From Podospora pseudoanserina (lineage: Eukaryota > Ascomycota > Sordariomycetes > Sordariales > Podosporaceae), in contig NC_085921.1 in the NCBI RefSeq assembly GCF_035222485.1, positions 1,674,001-1,738,000 on the forward strand: a DNA stretch of 64,000 nucleotides, read 5' to 3'. The stretch's first letter is position 1, and the number at the start of each line of letters is the position of its first letter. Made by a program: the position numbers and the translations under genes. Shown piece after piece: positions 24,029 to 34,523 of this stretch. The notes under the pieces are model-generated. The model saw only the letters and a list, made by a program, of their open reading frames with translations. It had not been told where the DNA came from and did no database searches.

Positions 24029-24337
24029 GGGGTGGCGGGCCCTTTTGCCTCTGGGGTTGGTAAAGGGAGTGCGAACAAGGAAAGGGGGAGTGTGGATGGG
24101 GCGAGCTTGGGGAGGAGTAGTAGCAGTGGTGGAGGTGGTGGGAGCATAACGCTTGTGGGGAGTGGAGGGGGGAGTAGTGGTATTACCCTTGTTGGAAGTG
24201 GGAGTGGGAATAGTTTGGGGAGGAGGGTTAGTTTGAGCCGGAGTAGGAGTGGGAGTGGGAGTAACAAGGGGAGGGAGGTGTTGCTGATGGGGATGGAGAG
24301 GTTGAGGGGGGTTAATAGATGGAGTGTGAATTGGTGA
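24029..24337 (+). other. In-frame open extension after the TAG of the large gene
   Basis: Immediately after the TAG at 24026-24028 the same frame has 102 sense codons to a TGA at 24335-24337. The encoded tail is Gly/Ser-rich with two copies of ITLVGSG and ends SRSRSGSGSNKGRE followed by ERLRGVNRWSVNW. The two ITLVGSG copies differ only at third codon positions, which suggests selection on the peptide. It could be a readthrough extension, a tail lost by a recent nonsense change, or an alternative splice product. Confidence 0.5.
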
Positions 24338-24916
24338 AAGTTAATTACATATTATGGGGTGGGAGAGGGTTTACTTGTTTATAATCATGTTATTCGAAAG
24401 GGGGGGAGGAGGCATGCGTGCATGGTGGGTGTGTTTGGAGGGGGTTTATTACGGATTTTTGGGATACCCACATACAGGCAGTCATGAAAGCATTAGGAGG
24501 AGGGGGGGCGGTCGGGGTTTCTCTGTTTAGTTTGATGGGCATTGCATGCGTGGCTTACATGAACATACCCGAATTTTTAAAAAAGGTTTTGTTGTATTTT
24601 GAGGGTTAAGTTTGCTAGATGTGAGATGGTTGTGATTGCGATTGGGCAAAGTATGGAAGGTAGTTGAGGTAGTCATGTTGAGACGATGATCGAAGTGTTC
24701 AAAGTGTCTGAGGTACCTTTTATCGTCTCTCATATTCAGGACGAAAAAGGGACAAGGCACCGAACAGTTGAAGACAAATAATACCAAGATCTCACTTGCT
24801 CAACGAGAACTGATTAACCTGGTCAAAATTACCATCACACACCACACCATGGCTATTAATTACATTACATGACAGGGCATCTCTGTCTACTTTTTCTGCA
24901 TCTCAGTCCCACCCCT
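24338..24916. other. Convergent 3' intergenic region
   Basis: 3' flanks of the large plus-strand gene and the minus-strand FAD oxidase; no gene supported. Confidence 0.6.
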
Positions 24917-26745
24917 TCACCACCAAATACTAGCCTTGCACATCCTCCCATCCGTCTGCTCATTCACCTTCCACCTCTCACTCCCCACCGCGTTCCTCGC
25001 GTAAAAGAACCCCTCGGGGTCATACCTCAGCTTGATGGCCATCAACCTCGCGTAATTAGTCCCAAAGAACTCCCTCTGGAACCTCGGTTGCTGGAAGTCG
25101 GCCTCGTTCATGTACGCGCCCGAGTTGGGGGTGATGCTCTCAATCGCGGGCATGATGTCCTCGGTCATGAGCTTCTGGTTGGCAATCATGTCGTTCCACT
25201 TGGCAGGGTCAAAGCTCCAATCGGTGGTCAGAGTGGCGTGAACGAGCGTCTTTCTCCAGGCGGGGAGGACGGCGTTGGCCGAGTTGCGGCCAAAGGAGGA
25301 GACGTCGGTGCCGACGCCGATGAAGGTGACACCCTTCTCGGCGATGTAGCGCGAGGTCTGGGAGAGCTTGGTGGGGGTCTTGGTGAAGGTGTCGCGGGGG
25401 ATGAGGCGGCCGCCGTACTGGGCGATGCCGATCTGAATGGCGCCGATGGGGAGGGGGCCAAAGTATTGGTCGTAGTGGTCGTAGTAGTTGACCGACTGGG
25501 AGTAGGCCGCGTTGAAGTTGACGCCGAGGGAGGTGAGGTTGGCGAGGAAGGGGGCCATGATGGTCTCGACCTGGGCGGCGGTCTTGTTGTAGGCGGTGAC
25601 GGGGGCGATCATGAAGAAGTTGGAGGTGAAGTAGTAGACCACCATGGTGCCGGCGTCGACCATGGCGGGGAGGGCGGCGTGGAAGGCGTCGATGCCCTTA
25701 TAGAAGGTCTCGGTGGGGTTGTTGGCGGCGAAGAAGGAGACGGTGGCACCGCCGACGTAGCTGTCGGGGAAGGTCTTGAGGGTGACGCTGACGACGACGC
25801 CGTAGTTGCCAGGGCCACCACCGGAGAGAGCCCAGTAGAGGTCCGAGTTTCTGGTACGGGACGCGGTGAGGAGCTGGCCAGAGGCGGTGACGACCTCCCA
25901 CTCGAGGGTGTTATCGGCGGAGAGACCGAAAGATGTGCTCAGGGCGGAGTGACCACCACCCTGTGTATAGCCACCAGCAGGGCCGACAGTAGGACATTCA
26001 CCACCGACAACGATCTGGTTGACCTTGAGGCCTTCGTTGAGGAGGTCAAAGCCTTGGACACCGGCTCCGATCTTGACGGCAGTACCCTTGTAGTACTTGT
26101 CATTGTAGTTCTTCCACTCAATGCTCTTCATCTTGTGGGTCCAGACAGACAGAGCACCGGCACCGGTAGACCGGGCAAGGTAGTCATGACCAGTGTTGCG
26201 GACGACGAAGCGGATGTTCTTTCTCCTGGCAAAGTTGATGGTAGCAATGATGTCCTGAGCAGTCTCAGCAGCGACTGCATATCTGACATAGTTGCCCAGT
26301 GTGCACGGCTTGCCCTGAGCAGTGAAGGGGTCACAGCTCTGGTTGGCAAAGAAAGGGGCCATGATGGAAGCCGAGTCATTCATGCTGCCAGGGGTGTCAG
26401 CAGCGTCAGCAGCACGGTGGTTGTTGAACGATCGACTTACTGAATGTCGGGCATCTGCCAGCCATCACGCAATTGTTGACATCTGACGGGGTCGTAGTTG
26501 GGATCATGGCAGGCCTGGGCGAGTGGGACCGTGGCGATCAGCTTTCCACCGACGGTCTGGTTGAAGTTGTTCCACTCGTTGGTAGAGGGCCAGCACGAGT
26601 CGCCTGGGAAGCACTTGCACCGAGGGCCGAAGAGGAAGGATTCCAGAGAAAAGGTGGCCGAGTTGGGGTCCAGGCCGAGGATGCTGTCGTCCTGGGCCAA
26701 GGTGCCGGCAGCCAAGAGGCCAGCGGCAAGGAAGATGGACTTCAT
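24917..26745 (-). CDS. Secreted bicovalent FAD-linked oxidase (berberine-bridge type, AA7-like)
   Basis: Two exons, 26745-26441 and 26384-24917, with a 56-bp intron (donor GTAAGT, acceptor GGCAG), giving 590 residues. A signal peptide is evident (MKSIFLAAGLLAAGTLA). The Cys-rich start (CKCFPGDSCWP) precedes a PCMH-type FAD-binding domain: RNTGHDYLARS carries His168 and GGECPTVGPAGGYTQGGGHS carries Cys232, the pair that forms 8-alpha-histidyl and 6-S-cysteinyl FAD links in berberine-bridge enzymes and glucooligosaccharide oxidases. The C-terminal BBE segment has YMNEADFQQPRFQREFFGTNY and KLRYDPEGFFYARNAVGSE. Family members oxidise sugars, oligosaccharides or specialised metabolites with O2, producing H2O2; the substrate is not readable here. 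No neighbouring biosynthetic genes suggest a cluster. Codon bias is strong enough that a 524-codon frame is open on the opposite strand. Confidence 0.94.
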
Positions 26746-29298
26746 GTTGTTGTTTTTGGTGAAGGAAGCGAATGGACAGAGGTGGCAGTCAATCGGGAAT
26801 TAAAGAAAGACAGAAGTGACTGAAGTGGGGGGAGGCGAAGATCTCCTGAGGGAGAAAACATGTTGCAGGAGGACAGCAAGCCAGCCATCAAGTCAAGACT
26901 TTTAAAGAGATCTTCCATCTACAATGGAGCGTCGTAAATCACGGCCGGGCTATCGGGACAGTCCGCGAAAGGGGTTAGTAATTCGTAGACTGGAGAATAG
27001 TTCATCTGTTGGTCTGAATTCGTGGGGAAAAGGCCTGAGGTGTGTCGGGGTGCCATGGAGAACGCATGGACCAAATCTCGGCCAGCTGCTTCTCTGACGG
27101 GGGGCCATGGCTGGGGTCAGTGGTTGGTTCCGACTTGGCTTGATCTCTGCTAGTTTGCGCTCGATGTTTATACTATCAGGCTTGGTGATGGTCAAGACGT
27201 CAAACTATCTTGCAGCGGAGAATGTCTGGAGTGTGGATTAGAGACGAGTGCGATACTGAGGCGAGGTGCATGCTTGAAAGGGAGGGTGTTCGGTTACACG
27301 TTCGATGCCACATGGCAAATGGGTGAGATGAACCATGAACCAACAAGTTCAGGCACGACCAGATCTTGGGGACGCTGCGGTGCTTTCATCAACCGAGGCC
27401 TCGGCACATTCCGCTGTAGCTGTAATCCGTAATCATATAACGAGCCCGCTGCCCACTTCTTTTGTGATGAATCGCATTTCGTTATGGTCAGCAAAAAATG
27501 TGGCGCTGCGGCTTCCTCGGAACCCGGAAAGTCTTATCGTGACCTTGTCGTCAAGGACAAGGCTATTGTTTTACAACGTGGAATCAAAAAATAGACACAC
27601 TTTCTTCCAAGACACCAGCGTCGACCCCCACACAGAAGCGATAGACTTTTTCTTTTTCTGCGCGCTGAAGAGGCTGGGCAAGGGTCGTCATTATGCGAGG
27701 GATGAGGATGAATAAGATTGGTGTGCCTACCCAGGGTTGATAGTGGGAAAGACCGGCCCCCACTCAATGACCCTGGTTTTCTACGTAGCTTGTTTCCGCC
27801 TGGATCGTGGAGCGCCCGGGGACACTGGGGGCCGTTCCTAGCCTCGCTAGCCTCAGCCGCAAGGGTTCTTTTGTTCTTTGCCAAACAGCGCGATCCAACG
27901 TCGTCCATATCACGTCACACACGATATTGCAACCTGCGGTGTCAGAACACTCGAGAAAAAGCAACCGTCAACCAGAGAGAGACACTGTTCGACATTCGAG
28001 GAGAATGCCTCTCTCTTATCAGCAATTCTCTCGCTGCCTTCAATAGTTCACAATATGCAGCCAAATCACCCAGCAGTCACTCAGTCACCCAGTCACCTAG
28101 TTTGGTGAGAGACAGGGAAGGGCCCACCATCTTGCAGTTTGCCGGGGGCAGACTCAAATCTAACCATGCATCATCCCCGGAGCGAGCGCCGCACCTGGAA
28201 ACAAACCCCGCAGTTGCCCGCCCTTCTCGTCCGCCAACACCAACGGCGTCGTGAGCGTCCAATCCACTCTGATCGTGGCAGCTCATCGCCATCATCCAAA
28301 GTGGAGGCCCGAGGCGACGATCCCGCCTTCCGGAAGGGGGCACTTCCCCTCGGCCACCTTCCCGGATGAGTGATTTTTGATTAATGGCCCTAATTTGGGG
28401 GCGTCGAGCCCGAGCCTGCTAGTTGCTGCTGAGAGGAAGGAAGAGGTAAGGGGCAGAAGAGACAGAAGGAAGGGGCAGAAGGACACTCCCACCGCCGGCA
28501 CTTCAAAAAGATTCGCTACCATACCATGGAAACCCTGACTCGAACACAAAAGAAGACGAGGCGATCGGATGGATGATCCCGTGGCATTCTTCTCAACCTC
28601 CATGGGCCGATCCTGTGATAGAAACTCGGTGTACTCCACTGACCACAACAACAGTGTGCCAATCGCATCAACTGTGGCAGCCAAGCAGCCATGCTCACTG
28701 TTTCTCGAAAACAACACCCCCCGTGATCCCCTACACGCACATCCCGCGCAGTGGTATCTGAGGTGGCTCTCCTTGATCTTCGCGGCCTTGAAGAGCCCAG
28801 CGTGTGGCGCACCCTCGGCCAATGCACCGATTGGTGAATAGACAAACACCCCCAGAGCAAGAGACCCGAAACCCCTGCCAAGTGACCGACTTCTCTTTCC
28901 CAGAGAGCATGATGCAACGCTTTCTGCATGGTTTCTGAATTCGATTCGGGCCTGCCGTTACAACAGTGGCAGAATTCCCTGCCCGCTTGCTGCGTTGCCT
29001 TGACCTCTCTCCTAAACCTGCTACCTAGCATAGATTGTATAGGTCCAAGGGGCGTCAATATTCGTCTCTGATACAAAGAAACATGCACATACCACCTCGA
29101 GGTTAGCACGACTTGTACGGTGTATATCCCTCCTCCTGCCTCCCCTGAGACGTCGTGGGTTTCGAGGGCCTCGTCTGAACTTTCGTCTCGTCTCGTCTCG
29201 TCTCGTCTTGTCTCGTCTCTGGTTCTCGACGCTCTCCGTCCGACGTGCAGATCAACCACCATCTCTGGTCTCGAACCCTCCCGAAATCGTCAGTCAAC
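26746..29298. other. Divergent intergenic region with pentanucleotide repeat
   Basis: 2.55 kb between the FAD oxidase (-) and the rhodopsin-like gene (+). A (TCTCG)n run lies at 29183-29220. Long minus-strand frames at 28292-28849 and 28516-29262 overlap this repeat, have no recognisable domain and were not accepted. Confidence 0.55.
29183..29220. repeat. (TCTCG)n pentanucleotide microsatellite
   Basis: About seven units with one C-to-T change, roughly 80 bp upstream of the ATG of the rhodopsin-like gene. Shorter related GAGAC/CTCGT runs occur near 8853-8876 and 31815-31840. Confidence 0.9.
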
Positions 29299-30626
29299 AT
29301 GGGCTGGACATTCAACACCAGGGACCCGGATGCCCCTACCATTGGACCGTTGATCACTGGAGTTTCAGCTGCTCTCACCTTTGTCTCTCTCGTGACGGTA
29401 TGTCTCCGGGTCTATGTGCGGGCTGCCATGATCAAAGCCTTCGGTGTCGGTAAGACTCCCACGCGAGATTTGGGTGTGTCGATATCGCCTCTAACCTAGT
29501 TGTCCACTCACAGATGACTACCTAATTCTCATCACTTGGGTGTGTGCGGCTGGCTTTGCCGTCGTCACTATTGTTCGTGAGTATCCTCGAAGAAGAAACA
29601 CCAAGCAGCGAAGAAGAAAAGAAAAGCACTAACATCTCGGCTGTCCAGAAACAAAATGGGGCCTTGGTCTACGGAACATTGATGACTTGCCCCCCGAAAA
29701 TATTTATAACTTTGGGCTTGTCAGTGTGCCACCATCAACCTAGCAAAAATCATCATGAGGCTAACCGCCATCACCAACAGATTCAATACATGGGCGCACC
29801 ATTCTACATCAGCAGTATCTTGGGCTTCAAACTAGCCCTGCTGTTCTCCTACCTTCGCTTCATCCCCAAGGGTATCTACCGATACATGACCATTGGCGTC
29901 ATCGTCGCCTGCTGTCTCTTCCACCTTTCTTTCCTCATCGTTCAGATCAACCTCTGCCAGCCAATCGCTTTACAATGGGACCCAACCATCACAGAAGGAT
30001 CCTGCATCAAGGGAGTGCCCTTCTACACCAGCATGGCCTCCCTCACCATCGTCTTTGACGTTATTGTGTAAGGCCCTCTTCCCTCCAACCCAGCCTAGAC
30101 CCGTCACTGACTGTTTTTCCCCTGTAGTATGCTCACCCCCTTCCCCGTCCTCGTCAAATCCCGCATCCAAAACCGCAAAAAGCTCGTCCTCCTCGGCCTC
30201 TTTGGTCTCGGCCTCTTCATCACCGTCATCCAAATCATCCGCATCCAAACCGTCAAGCAACTGGCCAACTACCTCGACTCGGCCCCGTTGATCCTCTGGT
30301 CCGCCGTGGAAAACAATCTCGGTATCATCGTCGCCAACGTGCCCACCCTCGCCCCGCTGGTCAAGTACTACAATGAGAAATCCACCGGTGGAGGAAGTGG
30401 TCTCCGCTCCAAGAAGACTGGTTACGCCTCCCAAGACGTCGGCTCGAGATATGCGATGAGGACGTGGAAGAGCAACAGGTCCAAGGCGTTGGAATTGGGC
30501 AGTGTGCATGATGCTACGGACGGGAGTTTTGAGGGGCATGTGATGAAGGGGAATACCAGCACCGAGATGATTTTGGATCATGAGGGGATTACGAAGAAGG
30601 TGGAGGTTGTTATTACTCGCAACTAG
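29299..30626 (+). CDS. Seven-TM rhodopsin-like (PTH11/SAT4-type) fungal membrane protein
   Basis: Five exons: 29299-29449, 29514-29576, 29649-29719, 29781-30067 and 30128-30626, giving 356 residues. Donors are GTAAGA, GTGAGT, GTCAGT and GTAAGG; the third is weak but the frame and family conservation require it. TM1 follows TIGPLITGVSAALTFVSLV; the family hallmark FGVDDYLILITWVC spans exons 1-2; then TKWGLGLRNIDDLPPENIYN, IQYMGAPFYISSILGFKLAL, and further TM segments with the extracellular CQPIALQWDPTITEGSCIK. Exon 5 has TPFPVLVKSRIQNRKKL, two last TM helices (the seventh with SAVENNLGIIVANVPTLAPL) and a hydrophilic cytosolic tail. Fungal proteins of this architecture are putative GPCR-like receptors, some needed for surface sensing in plant pathogens. 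No CFEM domain is present. The ligand is unknown. Confidence 0.9.
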
Positions 30627-31316
30627 GGGACTGACAACCGGGGGGGGGTTGCTGGATATACTGACGAGGGGGGGAGGGAAAATGCAATGACGAGGATATG
30701 TGTGCATGACTTGGACTGGATTGTTAAAGAAAATTCTGGTTATGGCTGTTTGGTGTGTTTTCGCTTCAGGATAGAGAGGGCACCGGTCCCTGTAATACAT
30801 ACATAGAGTGGTGTACAACAACTTTTCCAATGGTCATCATGACGGTTCTAGTGGTGGTCTAATGAGAGACGTGGTGACGGCCTTGACACTAAATGCCGCA
30901 CAGGTGGTGGGCACATGGCACTGTTGTCTTATAGCACAGGACATCCATATTGACGAGATGATAACAGGTAATCCAACACCAAGGCATGACGAGTCGCAAA
31001 GCAAACAACACATTATTCATCAAGAAGAATCACGGCAATCGTCGGTCAAACATGACATTTATTAGACCAGATATCTACGAGTCTCGCGGGTCCCCTGACC
31101 TATCGTAGATTCGTCGCCTCATTAAAACCTTCCTGGGCTTTTTTCTTCACGGGTCAAAGGAAAGAGCGGCCACCACGATCGTCCAGTCGGTCATCTTTCC
31201 ACCCAGTCCACCTCGGGTAGCCCTCCATAGTATATACACTCCAAAACCAAAACCAAATTACATGATAGCCAGCGTTTCCAAACCGAGACTGTATAGGTAT
31301 CATTGTTGTATGTTTG

Positions 31317-31382
31317 ATGTCGTTTCTGTGTCGTTTCCATATCATTTCCGTGTCGTTTCCACATCATTTCCATGTCGTTTCC
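31317..31382. repeat. 11-bp tandem array, six units
   Basis: Six consecutive 11-bp units of the form RTRTCRTTTCC; units alternate between GTCGTTTCC and ATCATTTCC endings, so a 22-bp higher-order repeat is present. Confidence 0.85.
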
Positions 31383-32183
31383 AAGACTCCAAAACTTCGA
31401 GTGGGGTATAATGCAAGTAAATCCAACGCTGTCCTCATTCCAAAGAACAAAAGCCCAAAAACAAAAAAGATCCTCCCCTCAGACTGGGAGTGGTCAATGA
31501 GATGAGCCAAGATAGCCTCATTTTTGCGTGAGATCAGCCAAAACGACCCTCCGTCTCACCTTACGTCTCATGGGATGAAAGGTGTTTTTTTTTTTTTTGG
31601 CGGTGAGGATGTTGTGTGGGTGTCCGGTGACGGTTGTGGCCTGGGTGAGAGTGACCTGGGTGATGGTGAAGGTTGTGGCTCTGGGGCTACTAACCTTACC
31701 AAGATAGCGGGCCGAAAAAACTACCAGAGGTCTCATGAGCCGGTGAGATGAGATACATCGTGTGGGCCGTGGGATGAGCCGAAGGTCTGGGTCCGTGGGA
31801 TGAGTCAAGATGAGGGTCATCTCGTCTCATCTCATCTCACTGACCACCCTGTTCATATCCATCCATGGAAAGCCAGTCCGCGTTTGGATCAGATGCCCTC
31901 CAGGACCCCAAGACCGTAAGGATCAGATGCCCCCATCCGCTCCTCAAAATGACTTGCCACTGGCACCTGGAGATCCTCCAGCCCCAAACTCAAGTCCACA
32001 GACTCCTCACCCCCCTGCGCAAGCTGCTCCCCCTCAACTCCTCCAAAATTCCCGTTTGAGAGCCCTGGGTCAACCGCTCCCAAACCCCGGGTCACAACGT
32101 CGTCCTCCGCTTGAGTGAGCTGCTGCCCGCCAGGTTGTTGCCCGCTTGCTAACCACCTCTTCAACCCGCGCTCTCCTCGCGTT

Positions 32184-32398
32184 TTACTCGGCAATGGCGG
32201 CCTTCTTCTTCTCTTGCCCAATCTTTTTTTTCGCCGCCGTCAGATATCTCCTCCTCCCCCAATCTGTGAGCTTGTCCCAAGCCAGAGGTCTATCCCCTTC
32301 GGCTTGAGCTTTCGCGTGCAGCTCCATTGCCATGACGCGTTTCTCTATACACACATGTGATCAGCACACAGCCGGGGATAGCAAGGGGGGCTACGTAC
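32184..32398 (-). pseudogene. Possible decayed exon after a well-formed intron
   Basis: Minus-strand intron-like segment 32398-32345 (54 bp) has donor GTACGT, a TGCTGAT branch-like site and acceptor TATAG. The following exon-like frame 32344-32184 reads KKRVMAMELHAKAQAEGD, then RPLAWDKLTDWGRRRYL and TAAKKKIGQEKKKAAIAE before a TAA. Beyond that stop the same frame continues NARRARVEEVVSKRATT. A single CAA-to-TAA change would explain the stop. Upstream the frame is closed by another stop within about 30 bp of the donor. I do not recognise the family. This may be a relic of a small basic helical protein or a gene whose other exons I cannot place. Confidence 0.3.
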
Positions 32399-34293
32399 TG
32401 TGCTCCTGGTGGGGGGGTAGATGTTAAAGGCGAGGGGCGGGCTAGGGGAGAGAGTGGGATCTAGACATCATATCAGTATCAATAAATGAGCTCGGATGAA
32501 AAAAAACATGGGGCTTTGTAAACGAGTAACCACGTTCGCCAACGCTGGCCTGTTCTGAGAGGAGACGAGGGGACAAATCGTTGAAGACATTCGCAAGGCC
32601 TCAATATGTTTTGAAAAAGAGTATAAGCAGACGTGATGATAGAATCGATGAAGGTATTTGCAAATTTCAGGAACGGAATCCCAAAGCCATTCGTAAGCCC
32701 CCGCCTTGACCGTTGAAATAAAGGCACAAGCAAATGTAAGAACAAGGTCCCCAGAGCCATTGCAGATGCTTTAAAATCAAAACTATAAGGCGAGCAGATG
32801 TAGGAAGACAACAGTGAAGGCATCTGAAAACGTTTGAACAAACAGAAAAAGAAATAAAGAAAAGTAAGAAGAGGAATTAATAATGGGGAAAGATAACTTA
32901 CATGCTTGCTGGACACCGCCAGCAGGAAGATTACCCAGCGCGAGGCGGGGAGGGGTTGCTGATAGGTCACGAAACTTTGCAACGTCCCCTTTGGCTTCTA
33001 TTTTTTGGGCGTTCAGTGTGCTGTTGCGATTCCTATCTCTTGAGGATTCAACTTGCTGGCGCAATGAGAACACCTGCCTGCCCTAGGACTACCCCCAGAA
33101 CCACCCGGAGAGCGCTGAACCCACCTACCCTTTTTACCACTTAGAAGCGTAATGGACTTCCTCACCTGTCCACCGTCCTGGTAATTGCGAACAAGCACCG
33201 CCAGCTCATTTGAAACTTATTGCCCATTTCCCACCTGACACTCAGTCACTATTAGCGCGTTAATTCGATATCCTGCAAAACCCGCGAATCCGATTGTCCA
33301 AAGAACCCACAACCAAAAGCCAGCATGTCCAACCCGACGACTGCAACCACGCCATCACTCACCTGTCAACCCTCTGCTATCCACACGGACATCGAAATCG
33401 AGACTTTCATCATCTCTACCGCCATCTCCATCCCCAAAAAATATCACACACCGAACCGTCGATTACGATCCCGACCGCAAACCTCACCCCCAGCATTCCA
33501 AACCCGACGACGATCTCAACACTGCTCGCCAGAAGCACCCCTTGATCGACATCGCTAACGAAGAGATATCAGTATCATTGTCACCTCTACCATCATCACC
33601 TCTACCACCCTCTCTCCCCTTCCCGGCCGACCCTGCTGCCTAGGTAGATATCTCCCTTACAACCAACGCCACCCCCGCAGCCACATCTCTGGCCCTCAGC
33701 ATCTACATACAACGCGAACTCCACCACAGCATCTACCTCTACTCGCCGCCCGAGTAGGAGGGGGAGGAAGGAATATCCAAAAAAAGGAGAGGCCTGGTTC
33801 CCCCGCCAACGTCAATCCGCGCAGTCGCTGGTCCCCCTTTCCCGTGCGCGCACGGTCGCTTGGCTGGCCTATACGTTTACAAGATCCCAAGCATCGCGAA
33901 GGGGGTGTTATGGTGATGAAGGGGGATTTTTTTCTTTCTATTTTTGGGGAAAATATGCGAAAATGACACTGTTTTTGGGAATTGCCTTGTGGAATATGGG
34001 TTTTACGCGGGAAAAGCAGGGGTTGCAGCACCCCTTTTTCGTGCATATGCAGAGGATCGTGAAGCAAACAAATCAGGGGTTGCTTTTGCTTGGGAACTTG
34101 AGAAGATCGAGATATATCATTTCTGGTCATAAAAACACAGGGAAATGCTCTTTTGACGGGAAATCGTCGGAAACATTGAAATTGACGGATTTATCGTCTG
34201 TTTTTCGTTGCAAAAATGCCATTTTTGTAGAATTTTCATGATTTTATATGCTGTCAAATCATCAATATCAAGCGCTGGTCTCTCAGCCTCTCC

Positions 34294-34368
34294 AAAACGC
34301 GCTCCCAGTACTAAAACACGCTCTCAGCACTTAAATGCGCTCTCAATACCAAAACGCGCTTCCAATCC
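34294..34368. repeat. Imperfect ~19-bp tandem array
   Basis: Four units of 18-20 bp, each beginning AAAACGCGCT or a close variant and followed by YYCARYACY, in the 3' flank of the DCR2 gene. Confidence 0.75.
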
Positions 34369-34523
34369 GTCAGACGTTGTCAGTGCCCCTGAAGCTTGAT
34401 TCACCGCCCTCCCCACCCGCCATCACCTGTCAAAAGCTCAGCTGCCCCAAAACCGCTGTCATTTGTACACAGTATGTAATATCTCACCCCGTTACGTAGG
34501 TACACTCCCCACGGCAGTCGTCC

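Larger units (their letters stand above)
30627..34523. other. Convergent 3.9-kb intergenic region with gene relics and tandem repeats
   Basis: Between the 3' ends of the rhodopsin-like gene and DCR2. It holds an 11-bp array (31317-31382), a T-run at 31585, a splice-bearing relic on the minus strand (31.9-33.1 kb), C-rich low-complexity sequence at 33.3-33.75 kb, and a 19-bp array (34294-34368). No intact gene supported. Confidence 0.5.

Noticed and set aside
24869-26443. 524-codon plus-strand frame antisense to the FAD oxidase
   Set aside because: Composition mirrors the real exons; it arises because the highly biased sense codons avoid TTA, CTA and TCA. The sense strand has signal peptide, FAD motifs and a proper intron.
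28516-29262. 248-codon minus-strand frame
   Set aside because: Its N-terminal part is the translated TCTCG microsatellite (DETRRDETRRDE) and the rest shows no domain; the upstream region of the rhodopsin-like gene is a better explanation.
32479-32982. 167-codon minus frame
   Set aside because: Phe/Leu-rich translation of T-rich DNA crossing a strong donor-like site; more consistent with intronic or non-coding sequence.
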